Shown: one piece after another, positions 14,875 through 28,677 of the stretch | Position numbering within the stretch: position 1 is the first letter of the stretch | Layout of the letters: every line of letters starts with the position of its first letter | NCBI GenBank assembly: GCA_947579665.1 | Contig: OX388341.1 | Span: forward strand, 806,001 to 870,000 | From: Sympetrum striolatum | Lineage: Eukaryota; Arthropoda; Insecta; Odonata; Libellulidae | DNA: 64,000 nt | Direction: 5' to 3' | The notes under the pieces: model-generated | Told to the model about the DNA's origin: nothing | Seen by the model: only the letters and a program-made list of their open reading frames with translations | Database searches by the model: none | Position numbers and translations under genes: made by a program

Positions 14875-17800
14875 AACTGTCATTGCTGTTAATTGAGATT
14901 GAGTTGGCTATAGTTATCAAAAATAGAATATAATCACTTACGATTCTTTCTCTCTTCCTGTCCATCATTAAGTCGAATCATCTGCAATACAATGGAGTCT
15001 GTGGTGAAGCTGCGGTGCATAGAAAGATTTGGAGAGCTAGGAAGCGGAAGATGCCTAATAAATTGAGTATTGAAGTAAACAATGCGTATTTAGTTTAACT
15101 GTCATTGCTGTTAATTGAGATTAAGTTAATTATTGTTATCTAAAATAGAATACAATCTCTTACGATTCTTTTTCTCTTCCTGGCCATCATTAAGTCGAAT
15201 CATCTGCAATACAATGGAGTCTGTGGTGAAGCTGCGGTGCTTAGAAAGATTAGGAGAGCCAGGAAGCGGAGGATGCCTAATAAATTGAGTATTAAAGCAA
15301 ACAATGCGTATTTAGTTTAACTGTCATTGCTGTTAATTGAGATTAAGTTAGCTATTGTTATCAAAAATAGAATACAATCTCTTACGATTCTTTTTCTCTT
15401 CCTGGCCATCATTAAGTCGAATCATCTTTAATACAATGGAGTAACTGGTTATGCTGCGGTGCTTAGAAAGATTAGGAGAGCCATGAAGCGGAGGATGCCT
15501 AATAAATTGAGTAATAAAGCAAACAATGCGTATTTAGTTTAACTGTCATTGCTGTTAATTGAGATTAAGTTAGCTATTGTTATCAAAAATAGAATACAAT
15601 CTCTTACGATTCTTTTTCTCTTCCTGGCCATCATTAAGTCGAATCATCTGCAATACAATGGAGTCACTGGTGATGCTGCGGTGCTTAGAAGGATTAGGAG
15701 AGCCAGGAAGCGGAGGATGCCTAATAAATTGAGTATTAAAGCAAACAATGCGTATTTAGTTTAACTGTCATTGCTGTTAATTGAGATTAAGTTAGCTATT
15801 GTTATCAAAAATAGAATACAATCTCTTACGATTCTTTTTCTCTTCCTGGCCATCATTAAGTCGAATCATCTTTAATACAATGGAGTAACTGGTTATGCTG
15901 CGGTGCTTAGAAAAATTAGGAGAGCCATGAAGCGGAGGATGCCTAATAAATTGAGTAATAAAGCAAACAATGCGTATTTATTTTAACTGTCATTGCTGTT
16001 AATTGAGATTAAGTTAGCTATTGTTATCAAAAATAGAATACAATCACTTACGATTCTTTCTCTCTTCCTGTCCATCATTACGTCGAATCATCTGCAATAC
16101 AATGGAGTCTGTGGTGAAGCTGCGGAGCTTAGAAAGATTAGGAGAGCCAGGAAGCGGAGGATGCCTAATAAATTGAGTGTTGAAGTAAACAATGCGTATT
16201 TAGTTGAACTGTCCTTGCTGATAGTTGAGATTAAGTTAGCTATTGTTTTCAAAAATAGAATACAATCACTTACGATTGTTTCTCTCTTCCTGTCCATCAT
16301 TACGTCGAATCATCTGCAATACAATGGAGTCTGTGGTGAAGCTGCGGTGCTAAGAAAGATTAGGAGAGCCAGGAAGCGGAGGATGCATAATAAATTGAGT
16401 ATTGAAGTAAACAATGCATATTTAGTTTAACTGTCATTGCTGTTAATCGAGATTAAGTTAATTATTGTTATCAAAAATAGAATACAATCACTTACGATTC
16501 TTTCTCTCTTCCTTTCCATCATTAAGTCGAATCATCTGCAATACAATGGAGTCTGTGGTGAAGCTGTGGTGCTTAGAAAGATTAGGAGAGCCAGGAAGAG
16601 GAGGGTACCTAATAAATTGAGTATTAAAGTAAACAATGCGTATTTAGTTTAACCGTCATTGGTGTTAATTGAGATTAAGTTCGCTATTGTTATCAAAAAT
16701 AGAATACAATCACTTACGATTCTTTCTCTCTTCCTTTCCATCATTAAGTCGAATCATCTGCAATACAATGGAGTCTGTGGTGAAGCTGCGGTGCTTAGAA
16801 AGATTTGGAGAGCCAGGAAGCGGAGGATGCCTAATAAACTGAGTATTAAAGTAAACAATGCGTATTTAGTTTAACTGTCATTGCTGTTAATTGAGATTTA
16901 GTTGGCTATTGTTATCAAAAATAGAATACAATCACTTACGATTCTTTCTCTCTTCCTGTCCATCATTAAGTCGAATCATCTGCAATACAATGGAGTCTGT
17001 GGTGAAGCTGCGGTGCATAGAAAGATTTGGAGAGCTAGGAAGCGGAAGATGCCTAATAAATTGAGTATTGAAGTAAACAATGCGTATTCAGTTTAACTGT
17101 CATTGCTGTTCATTGAGATTAAGTTAGCTATTGTTTTCAAAAATAGAATACAATAACTTACGATTCTTTCACTCTTCCTGTCCATCATTACGTCGAATCA
17201 TCTGCAATACAATGGAGTCTGTGGTGAAGCTGCGGTGCTTAGAAAGATTTGGAGAGCCAGGAAGCGGAGGATGCCTAATAAATTAAATATTGAAGTAAAC
17301 AATGCGTATTTAGTTTAACTGTCATTGCTGTTAATTGAGATTAAGTAAACTATTGTTTTCAAAAATAGAATACAATCACTTCTGATTCTTTCTCTCTTCC
17401 TGTCCATCATTAAGTCGAATCATCTTTAATACAATGGAGTCACTGGTGATGCTGCGGTGCTTAGAAAGATTAGGAGAGCCAGGAAGCGGAGGATGCCTAA
17501 TAAATTGAGTAATAAAGCAAACAATGCGTATTTATTTTAACTGTCATTGCTGTTAATTGAGATTAAGTTAGCTATTGTTATCAAAAATAGAATACAATCA
17601 CTTACGATTCTTTCTCTCTTCCTGTCCATCATTTAGTCGAATCATCTGCAATACAATGGAGTCGGTGGTGAAGCTGCGGTGCTAAGAAAGATTAGGAGAG
17701 CCAGGAAGCGGAGGATGCCTAATAAATTAGGTGTTGAAGTAAACAATGCGTATTTAGTTGAACTGTCATTGCTGTTAGTTGAGATTAAGTTAACTAATGT

Positions 17801-20800
17801 TTTCAAAAATAGAATACAATAACTTACGATTCTTTCTCTCTTCCTGTCCATCATTACGTCGAATCATCTGCAATACAATGGAGTCTGTGGTGAAGCTGCG
17901 GTGCTTAGAAAGATTAGGAGAGCCAGGAAGCGGAGGATGCCTAATAAATTGAGTGTTGAAGTAAACAATGCGTATTTAGTTGAACTGTCCTTGCTGATAG
18001 TTGAGATTAAGTTAACTATTGTTTTCAAAAATAGAATACAATCACTTACGATTGTTTCTCTCTTCCTGTCCATCATTACGTCGAATCATCTGCAATACAA
18101 TGGAGTCTGTGGTGAAGCTGCGGTGCTAAGAAAGATTAGGAGAGCCAGGAAGCGGAGGATGCATAATAAATTGAGTATTGAAGTAAACAATGCATATTTA
18201 GTTTAACTGTCATTGCTGTTAATCGAGATTAAGTTAATTATTGTTATCAAAAATAGAATACAATCACTTACGATTCTTTCTCTCTTCCTTTCCATCATTA
18301 AGTCGAATCATCTGCAATACAATGGAGTCTGTGGTGAAGCTGCGGTGCTTAGAAAGATTTGGAGAGCCAGGAAGCGGAGGATGCCTAATAAATTGAGTAT
18401 TAAAGTAAACAATGCGTATTTAGTTTAACCGTCATTGGTGTTAATTGAGATTAAGTTCGCTATTGTTATCAAAAATAGAATACAATCACTTACGATTCTT
18501 TCTCTCTTCCTTTCCATCATTAAGTCGAATCATCTGCAATACAATGGAGTCTGTGGTGAAGCTGCGGTGCTTAGAAAGATTTGGAGAGCCAGGAAGCGGA
18601 GGATGCCTTATAAATTGAGTATTAAAGTAAACAATGCGTATTCAGTTTAACTGTCATTGCTGTTCATTGAGATTAAGTTAGCTAATGTTATCAAAAAAAG
18701 AATACAATCACTTACAATTCTTTCTCTCTTCCTTTCCATCATTAAGTCGAATCATCTTTAATACAATGGAGTCACTGGTGATGCTGCGGTGCTTAGAAAG
18801 ATTAGGAGAGCCAGGAAGCGCAGGATGCCTAATAAATTGAGTATTAAAGTATACAATGCGTATCTAGTTTAACTGTCATTGCTGTTAATTGAGATTAAGT
18901 TAGCTATTGCTATCAAAAATAGAATACAATCTCTTACGATTCTTTCTCTCTTCCTGTCCATCATTATGTCGAATCATCTGCAATACAATGGAGTATGTGG
19001 TGAAGCTGCGGTGCATAGAAAGATTTGGAGAGCAAGGAAGCGGAAGATGCCTAATAAATTGAGTATTGAAGTAAACAATGCGTATTTAGTTTAACTGTCA
19101 TTGCTGTTAATTGAGATTGAGTTGGCTATTGTTATCAAAAATAGAATACAATCACTTACGATTCTTTCTCTCTTCCTTTCCATCATTAAGTCGAATCATC
19201 TGCAATACAATGGAGTATGTGGTGAAGCTGCGGTGCTTAGAAAGATTTGGAGAGCCAGGAAGCGGAGGATGCCTAATAAACTGAGTATTAAAGTAAACAA
19301 TGCGTATCTAGTTTAACTGTCATTGCTGTTAATTGAGATTAAGTTCGCTATTGTTATCAAAAATAGAATACAATCACTTACGATTCTTTCTCTCTTCCTT
19401 TCCATCATTATGTCGAATCATCTGCAATACAATGGAGCATGTGGTGAAGCTGCGGTGCATAGAAAGATTTGGAGAGCAAGGAAGCGGAAGATGCCTAATA
19501 AATTGAGTATTGAAGTAAACAATGCGTATTTAGTTTAACTGTCATTGCTGTTAATTGAGATTGAGTTGGCTATTGTTATCAAAAATAGAATACAATCACT
19601 TACGATTCTTTCTCTCTTCCTTTCCATCATTAAGTCGAATCATCTGCAATACAATGGAGTATGTGGTGAAGCTGCGGTGCTTAGAAAGATTTGGAGAGCC
19701 AGGAAGCGCAGGATGCCTAATAAATTGAGTATTAAAGTATACAATGCGTATCTAGTTTAACTGTCATTGCTGTTAATTGAGATTAAGTTCGCTATTGTTA
19801 TCAAAAATAGAATACAATCACTTACGATTCTTTCTCTCTTCCTGTCCATCATTATGTCGAATCATCTGCAATACAATGGAGTATGTGGTGAAGCTGCGGT
19901 GCATAGAAAGATTTGGAGAGCAAGGAAGCGGAAGATGCCTAATAAATTGAGTATTGAAGTAAACAATGCGTATTTAGTTTAACTGTCATTGCTGTTAATT
20001 GAGATTGAGTTGGCTATTGTTATCAAAAATAGAATACAATCACTTACGATTCTTTCTCTCTTCCTTTCCATCATTAAGTCGAATCATCTGCAATACAATG
20101 GAGTATGTGGTGAAGCTGCGGTGCTTAGAAAGATTTGGAGAGCCAGGAAGCGGAGGATGCCTAATAAACTGAGTATTAAAGTAAACAATGCGTATTTAGT
20201 TTAACCGTCATTGGTGTTAATTGAGATTAAGTTCGCTATTGTTATCAAAAATAGAATACAATCACTTACGATTCTTTCTCTCTTCCTTTCCATCATTAAG
20301 TCGAATCATCTGCAATACAATGGAGTCTGTGGTGAAGCTGCGGTGCTTAGAAAGATTTGGAGAGCCAGGAAGCGGAGGATGCCTAATAAATTGAGTATTA
20401 AAGTAAACAATGCGTATTTAGTTTAACCGTCATTGGTGTTAATTGAGATTAAGTTCGCTATTGTTATCAAAAATAGAATACAATCACTTACGATTCTTTC
20501 TCTCTTCCTTTCCATCATTAAGTCGAATCATCTGCAATACAATGGAGTCTGTGGTGAAGCTGCGGTGCTTAGAAAGATTTGGAGAGCCAGGAAGCGGAGG
20601 ATGCCTAATAAATTGAGTATTAAAGTAAACAATGCGTATTTAGTTTAACCGTCATTGGTGTTAATTGAGATTAAGTTCGCTATTGTTATCAAAAATAGAA
20701 TACAATCACTTACGATTCTTTCTCTCTTCCTTTCCATCATTAAGTCGAATCATCTGCAATACAATGGAGTCTGTGGTGAAGCTGCGGTGCTTAGAAAGAT

Positions 20801-23197
20801 TTGGAGAGCCAGGAAGCGGAGAATGCCTAATAAACTGAGTATTAAAGTAAACAATGCGTATTTAGTTTAACCGTCATTGGTGTTAATTGAGATTAAGTTC
20901 GCTATTGTTATCAAAAATAGAATACAATCACTTACGATTCTTTCTCTCTTCCTTTCCATCATTAAGTCGAATCATCTGCAATACAATGGAGTCTGTGGTG
21001 AAGCTGCGGTGCTTAGAAAGATTTGGAGAGCCAGGAAGCGGAGGATGCCTAATAAATTGAGTATTAAAGTAAACAATGCGTATTTAGTTTAACCGTCATT
21101 GGTGTTAATTGAGATTAAGTTCGCTATTGTTATCAAAAATAGAATACAATCACTTACGATTCTTTCTCTCTTCCTGTCCATCATTATGTCGAATCATCTG
21201 CAATACAATGGAGTATGTGGTGAAGCTGCGGTGCATAGAAAGATTTGGAGAGCAAGGAAGCGGAAGATGCCTAATAAATTGAGTATTGAAGTAAACAATG
21301 CGTATTTAGTTTAACTGTCATTGCTGTTAATTGAGATTGAGTTGGCTATTGTTATCAAAAATAGAATACAATCACTTACGATTCTTTCTCTCTTCCTGTC
21401 CATCATTAAGTCGAATCATCTGCAATACAATGGAGTCTGTGGTGAAGCTGCGGTGCTTAGAAGGATTTGGAGAGCCAGGAATCGGAGGATGCATAAGAAA
21501 TTGAGTATTAAAGTAAACAATGCGTATTCAGTTTAACTGTCATTGCTGTTAATTGAGATTAAGTTAGCTATTGTTATCAAAAATAGAATACAATCACTTA
21601 AGATTCTTTTTCTCTTCCTGTCCATCATTAAGTCGAATCATCTGCAATACAATGGAGTCACTGGTGATGCTGCGGTGCTTAGAAAGATTAGGAGAGCCAG
21701 GAAGCGCAGGATGCCTAATAAATTGAGTATTAAAGTAAACAATGCGTATTCAGTTTAACTGTCATTGCTGTTCATTGAGATTAAGTTAGCTATTGTTATC
21801 AAAAAAAGAATACAATCACTTACGATTCTTTCTCTCTTCCTTTCCATCATTAAGTCGAATCATCTTTAATACAATGGAGTCACTGGTGATGCTGCGGTGC
21901 TTAGAAAGATTAGGAGAGCCAGGAAGCGCAGGATGCCTAATAAATTGAGTATTAAAGTAAACAATGCGTATTTAGTTTAACTGTCATTGCTGTTAATTGA
22001 GATTAAGTTAGCTATTGCTATCAAAAATAGAATACAATCTCTTACGATTCTTTTTCTCTTCCTGTCCATCATTAAGTCGAATCATCTGCAATACAATGGA
22101 GTCTGTGTTGAAGCTGCGGTGCTTAGAAAGATTTGTAGAGCCAGGAAGCGGAGGATGCCTTATAAATTGAGTATTAAAGTAAACAATGCGTATTCAGTTT
22201 AACTGTCATTGCTGTTCATTGAGATTAAGTTAGCTAATGTTATCAAAAAAAGAATACAATCACTTACAATTCTTTCTCTCTTCCTTTCCATCATTAAGTC
22301 GAATCATCTTTAATACAATGGAGTCACTGGTGATGCTGCGGTGCTTAGAAAGATTAGGAGAGCCAGGAAGCGCAGGATGCCTAATAAATTGAGTATTAAA
22401 GTATACAATGCGTATCTAGTTTAACTGTCATTGCTGTTAATTGAGATTAAGTTAGCTATTGCTATCAAAAATAGAATACAATCTCTTACGATTCTTTTTC
22501 TCTTCCTGGCCATCATTAAGTCGAATCATCTTTAATACAATGGAGTCACTGGTGATGCTGCGGTGCTTAGAAAGATTAGGAGAGCCATGAAGCGGAGGAT
22601 GCCTAATAAATTGAGTAATAAAGCAAACAATGCGTATTTAAATTAACTGTCATTGCTGTTAATTGAGATTAAGTTAGCTATTGTTATCAAAATTAGAATA
22701 CAATCTCTTACGATTCTTTTTCTCTTCCTGGCCATCATTAAGTCGAATCATCTTTAATACAATGGAGTCACTGGTGATGCTGCGGTGCTTATAAAGATTA
22801 GGAGAGCCATGAAGCGGAGGATGCCTAATAAATTGAGTAATAAAGCAAACAATGCGTATTTAAATTAACTGTCATTGCTGTTAATTGAGATTAAGTTAGC
22901 TATTGTTATCAAAATTAGAATACAATCTCTTACGATTCTTTTTCTCTTCCTGGCCATCATTAAGTCGAATCATCTTTAATACAATGGAGTCACTGGTGAT
23001 GCTGCGGTGCTTAGAAAGATTAGGAGAGCCATGAAGCGGAGGATGCCTAATAAATTGAGTAATAAAGCAAACAATGCGTATTTAAATTAACTGTCATTGC
23101 TGTTAATTGAGATTAAGTTAGCTATTGTTATCAAAATTAGAATACAATCTCTTACGATTCTTTTTCTCTTCCTGGCCATCATTAAGTCGAATCATCT
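14875..23197. repeat. Higher-order repeat copy 3 (about 37.5 monomers)
   Basis: This copy matches copy 1 with an offset of 14874 bp (67 x 222), including the 13 monomers missing from copy 2. Differences seen by eye are few, for example a C for T near 19438. Homology to copy 1 stops at 23197, where copy 1 reads TCTGCAATAC and this copy reads TCTTTAATAC; from there the array continues with another monomer type. Confidence 0.85.
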
Positions 23198-25887
23198 TTA
23201 ATACAATGGAGTCACTGGTGATGCTGCGGTGCTTAGAAAGATTAGGAGAGCCATGAAGCGGAGGATGCCTAATAAATTGAGTAATAAAGCAAACAATGCG
23301 TATTTAAATTAACTGTCATTGCTGTTAATTGAGATTAAGTTAGCTATTGTTATCAAAATTAGAATACAATCTCTTACGATTCTTTTTCTCTTCCTGGCCA
23401 TCATTAAGTCGAATCATCTTTAATACAATGGAGTCACTGGTGATGCTGCGGTGCTTAGAAAGATTAGGAGAGCCATGAAGCGGAGGATGCCTAATAAATT
23501 GAGTATTGAAGCAAACAATGCGTATTTAAATTAACTGTTATTGCTGTTAATTGAGATTAAGTTAGCTATTGTTATCAAAAATAGAATACAATCTCTTACG
23601 ATTCTTTTTCTCTTCCTGGCCATCATTAAGTCGAATCATCTTTAATACAATGGAGTCACTGGTGATGCTGCGGTGCTTAGAAAGATTAGGAGAGCCAGGA
23701 AGCGCAGGATGCCTAATAAATTGAGTATTAAAGCAAACAATGCGTATTTAAATTAACTGTCATTGCTGTTAATTGAGATTAAGTTAGCTATTGTTATCAA
23801 AATTAGAATACAATCTCTTACGATTCTTTTTCTCTTCCTGGCCATCATTAAGTCGAATCATCTTTAATACAATGGAGTCACTGGTGATGCTGCGGTGCTT
23901 AGAAAGATTAGGAGAGCCAGGAAGCGCAGGATGCCTAATAAATTGAGTAATAAAGCAAACAATGCGTATTTAAATTAACTGTCATTGCTGTTAATTGAGA
24001 TTAAGTTAGCTATTGTTATCAAAATTAGAATACAATCTCTTACGATTCTTTTTCTCTTCCTGGCCATCATTAAGTCGAATCATCTTTAATACAATGGAGT
24101 CACTGGTGATGCTGCGGTGCTTAGAAAGATTAGGAGAGCCATGAAGCGGAGGATGCCTAATAAATTGAGTAATAAAGCAAACAATGCGTATTTAAATTAA
24201 CTGTCATTGCTGTTAATTGAGATTAAGTTAGCTATTGTTATCAAAATTAGAATACAATCTCTTACGATTCTTTTTCTCTTCCTGGCCATCATTAAGTCGA
24301 ATCATCTTTAATACAATGGAGTCACTGGTGATGCTGCGGTGCTTAGAAAGATTAGGAGAGCCATGAAGCGGAGGATGCCTAATAAATTGAGTAATAAAGC
24401 AAACAATGCGTATTTAAATTAACTGTCATTGCTGTTAATTGAGATTAAGTTAGCTATTGTTATCAAAATTAGAATACAATCTCTTACGATTCTTTTTCTC
24501 TTCCTGGCCATCATTAAGTCGAATCATCTTTAATACAATGGAGTCACTGGTGATGCTGCGGTGCTTAGAAAGATTAGGAGAGCCATGAAGCGGAGGATGC
24601 CTAATAAATTGAGTAATAAAGCAAACAATGCGTATTTAAATTAACTGTCATTGCTGTTAATTGAGATTAAGTTAGCTATTGTTATCAAAATTAGAATACA
24701 ATCTCTTACGATTCTTTTTCTCTTCCTGGCCATCATTAAGTCGAATCATCTTTAATACAATGGAGTCACTGGTGATGCTGCGGTGCTTAGAAAGATTAGG
24801 AGAGCCAGGAAGCGGAGGATGCCTAATAAATTGAGTAATAAAGCAAACAATGCGTATTTAAATTAACTGTCATTGCTGTTAATTGAGATTAAGTTAGCTA
24901 TTGTTATCAAAATTAGAATACAATCTCTTACGATTCTTTTTCTCTTCCTGGCCATCATTAAGTCGAATCATCTTTAATACAATGGAGTCACTGGTGATGC
25001 TGCGGTGCTTAGAAAGATTAGGAGAGCCATGAAGCGGAGGATGCCTAATAAATTGAGTAATAAAGCAAACAATGCGTATTTAAATTAACTGTCATTGCTG
25101 TTAATTGAGATTAAGTTAGCTATTGTTATCAAAATTAGAATACAATCTCTTACGATTCTTTTTCTCTTCCTGGCCATCATTAAGTCGAATCATCTTTAAT
25201 ACAATGGAGTCACTGGTGATGCTGCGGTGCTTAGAAAGATTAGGAGAGCCAGGAAGCGCAGGATGCCTAATAAATTGAGTATTAAAGTATACAATGCGTA
25301 TTTAGTTTAACTGTCATTGCTGTTAATTGAGATTAAGTTAGCTATTGCTATCAAAAATAAAATACAATCTCTTACGATTCTTTTTCTCTTCCTGGCCATC
25401 ATTAAGTCGAATCATCTTTAATACAATGGAGTCACTGGTTATGCTGCGGTGCTTAGAAAGATTAGGAGAGCCAGGAAGCGCAGGATGCCTAATAAATTGA
25501 GTTTTAAAGTAAACAATGAGTATTTAGTTTAACTGTCATTGCTGTTAATTGAGATTAAGTTAGCTATTGTTATCAAAAATAGAATACAATCTCTTACGAT
25601 TCTTTTTCTCTTCCTGGCCATCATTAATTCGAATCATCTTTAATACAATGGAGTCACTGGTGATGCTGCGGTGCTTAGAAAGATTAGGAGAGCCAGGAAG
25701 CGGAGGATGCCTAATAAATTGAGTATTAAAGTAGACAATGCGTATTTAGTTTAACTGTCATTGCTGTTAATTGAGATTAAGTTAGCTATTGTTATCAATA
25801 ATAGAATACAATCTCTTACGATTCTTTTTCTCTTCCTGGCCATCATTAAGTCGAATCATCTGCAATACAATGGAGTCACTGGTGAAC
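23198..25887. repeat. Satellite monomers without higher-order pattern
   Basis: About 12 monomers of one type follow the last higher-order copy. They share the TTTAATAC variant and mostly end in TATTTAAATTAACTG. The same type appears as a run of three monomers near 7545-8216 and its counterparts in the other copies. Substitutions become more frequent towards 25887. This is the pattern expected of an older flank next to a homogenised core. Confidence 0.8.
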
Positions 25888-25892
25888 CTGTG

Positions 25893-26851
25893 CACTGTGG
25901 TCCGAAATCGAAAAAAGCCGGACAAAAGTCCAAAATTGCTTTTTTTGAGATACAAACTTTAAAATTTGCATATATACAGCCAAATGATTGCTGATCATGG
26001 AACAGTAAGTCATTTTCCATAAATCGTATGCGTTACTTAGATACGCAGGGTCAAACATGACTAAATTTCCAAAAACACGCCCGATTCTATTTTTCCTGGA
26101 AAATCTTATAAGTTATGCTAATAGTGGACTTGTGGAAGGAATTTAGTGGAATAAAAAACATTATATTCGATCAAAATGGTACTTTGTCTATACTATCCAT
26201 CAGTTTCAAGGATATTGGTCAATATTTGTGTGGTATTCCATCACAAAATGGCGGATGCTTTTTTCAGACAAATTTGGACATTAAGTAGTCGATATCTTTT
26301 GTTTAAAAAATATGTGCAGCGGGAAATTACACCAGAGTATTGGGTGAAGACAGTTCAAGAATATCCAGCATAGATCTATTATGAACGTTACCGACCACGA
26401 AAATAAACGCGATTTTTCGATCGCGCTGCACGATCCGGGTACGCGCGGCTGGGCCTGGAAGTACGGCGGCTTCGTTGGATTGTTTCAGTTTTTTCGGCCT
26501 TAACTCTTTAAAATCGCTGCTTTTAAGCTAACTAGGCAGTCACTATCTCTGTCACCGTTCATAAATTCCATATCGAAGATATGAAGAGGTTATTTGATCG
26601 TGAGAATGAGTCAATGGATGCGGTACTCTGGTAAATACGCTAAGGTTAGGATACTTTACGGATTCTTTCCGCAAGTTAGAAATATCCTTCAACTTTTGAG
26701 GCAGTTAGTAAGTTCGAATGTACGGTAACGGGTTCATGCATTGCAGAAAAGGCACCATCTGATTGTTTTTCTACCACTTACCCTTTCCACCCTCGCCGAC
26801 GAGGACCACGCGAAAAGGGGCACCGCGCAGTCCTTAGCGGTATTTACTGGG
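25893..26851 (+). repeat. Left terminal inverted repeat of the Transib element
   Basis: This arm is the reverse complement of 28678-29635 along its whole length, with scattered substitutions and a few small indels. It starts with CACTGTG (25893-25899), has ACAAAAGTC at 922-930 of the 25-kb block (25922-25930), and ends with GGTATTTACTGGG. The arm contains a GC-rich segment around 26400-26470 and another around 26790-26840. Confidence 0.85.
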
Positions 26852-26929
26852 TATTTCCACGGACGCATTTCATAAAAAAATTCTTAATCCTCAGAGAAAT
26901 TCTGGTCGTTTTTACTGTCTGATTCCAAT

Positions 26930-28604
26930 TCTTCACCGTCTTATAAAATCAGCAGTTCTCTCAATTCTTTCGGCATCTTTCTGTATCTCTTCGGAATCGG
27001 AGTCATGTTGGAGGAAAGAAATGGATCAGAAGTGATCAACAACCTTTTAAAAAAATCGTCTTTTGTGGCTACCTTGGAGAGTTTTCAGCTGAATCTTCGA
27101 CGGAATTTTCTAGTGTCCTTATTCCGAGCCACCATCGCCTCTTCGGAGAGTCTTAAGGGAAGAATCGCCTCCCTCGAAATTTCACTTCCATGCATAAGGA
27201 CCTTATGTACCGTGGTTGGCATATAATACCAGGAATGCAAGTTTACGTATAATTCGGCAGTTCTTTGGCAGTATGCGAAAATGCCTCATTATTTATCGAT
27301 TGTCCGCTTGATAATGCCTTAAGGATGATGGAAAATGTTTTAACGGGAAGAAGAGACTTTTAAGTCTCAATTTCGCCCAAATAAAGACGATTTATTATTA
27401 TTATTATTAACCCCTGTAATGAAAATTTGATAAAAATTACATTAAACCAAATGGTATTCCTAAGATATATATCAAAGGGACTAGTTACTGAGGTATTTAA
27501 AGAAGCTGTGTGGTATAATATATGCATTTTACCTATGCATGGCTATTACTGAGAAGCTAAGTCTAGACACACCAGTCAATCCAGCTGCCAGTTTTGGAGA
27601 ATCGAAGAAACGTCTTGCAGTATTTCTATCGTTAGTATTTCCTGATCCTGGCTTTGGCAAGTCCATGATTAACCCCATCCTTTCTTTAAATAATTTCTGT
27701 ATATTTTCCTTTTTCTTGGAAAGCCGTATTTTAAGAATACCACGTGCCTATAAAAGAGTCTCATTATAATGTATAGAAGTTATTTTACCAAATAACAAAA
27801 ATTAAAACCTCAATTTTGATGCTTATTCACCTGCTGCTGTTTAAACTCCAGTCGATGCGATATGTGTAAAATGCATTCAAAAAACGGAATGTAGCAATGT
27901 AGCGTTGATATACCAAAAGCATAATTTTTCACATCTACTGGTCGATCCTTCATTGCCCTTAATTCATTTATTTCTGAAATTTTAGCTCCGCAGATGTAAC
28001 TCCGTCGTTACTTCGGCAATAAGTTGAGCGGCTGCAATATCGCCTTCCTCCTTTAAACTGAGAGAGGTTGCCAATGCGAGCTCAGAAGCAGAAGAAGAAG
28101 TTTTAATATATTGAACCTTTCTTCTTTTGGACCTCTCAGAGAACTAAATTCTTTTTGTGGTCGTACTAATGTAACTGATATGGAAATAATTTTAATAAAC
28201 AAATCTCACGTGAAAACCTATACCACTGAATGATTGCTATAAAATGTAAACAGAAAATACATACCAGTATCTATAGAAGTACTTGGTAGGTACTGACGGA
28301 GAGTTTCAGGGAAAATGATTGACTCAGTGAGCCATGCCTTGTGACGAACGAAAAATCGCTCATTATTCAAAGAACATCATTTCCGCCTTTTTTGATAGGG
28401 TACTATGAATTATACTCTAATAAATTTACGAAGAAAATCTAGGGCTTCTTCATGAGCCTCTAAATTTAAACTCCGCGATATAAAATCGGTCAAATATAAT
28501 ATTTTATCACTTAAAGATTTCTCCTTCATTTCAATTATTCGTTTGTGGAGCTCAAGACGTGTGATCTGGCATGAAGGCATTTCAGCGCAGAAAAATGGAC
28601 ACAA
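26930..28604 (-). pseudogene. Transib (RAG1-like) transposase remnant
   Basis: Reading the minus strand, four segments appear in family order. 28604-28410 is an N-terminal piece with LHKRIIEMKEKSLSDK and NLEAHEEALDFL. 28120-27995 carries LKEEGDIAAAQLIAEVTT. 27770-27530 carries GLIMDLPKPGSGNTND followed by NTARRFF. 27222-26930 carries TVHKVLMHGSEI, then LSEEAMVARNK. The last two match the conserved C-terminal region of Transib/RAG1-type transposases, where a catalytic glutamate normally sits just before the ARNK-like motif; here that place appears to hold valine. Frames break between segments and there are in-frame stops, so no functional protein is made. Family assignment rests on remembered motif patterns plus the matching termini and 5-bp duplication; I did not align it. 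Confidence 0.7.
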
Positions 28605-28677
28605 AAACCTGCACGAAAATCTGGCAAGTCAAAAATAATTTAAGAAAAGTTAGATAATATTCACACTTTCCCATTCC

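Larger units (their letters stand above)
1..25887. repeat. 222-bp satellite array, about 116 tandem monomers
   Basis: The same 222-bp unit repeats head to tail without spacers; unit starts (AACTGTCATTGCTG) fall at 1, 223, 445, 667 and so on. Unit length hardly varies; differences between monomers are point substitutions. Each unit is AT-rich with a pyrimidine-rich stretch and a purine-rich stretch. The array runs off the left edge of the window and is cut at 25888 by a Transib insertion. Because 222 is divisible by 3, short open frames recur in every monomer; I regard these as by-products, not genes. The satellite family is not one I recognise. Centromeric or pericentromeric location is possible but cannot be shown here. 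Confidence 0.97.

Noticed and set aside
1..25887. CRISPR-like array
   Set aside because: The repeats are directly adjacent 222-bp units with no unique spacers, in a eukaryotic context.
675..25994. Over 70 small open frames of 64-145 codons as a gene family
   Set aside because: They are the same frame in successive satellite monomers, occur on both strands, lack promoters and vary freely; they follow from a 222-bp unit being divisible by three.
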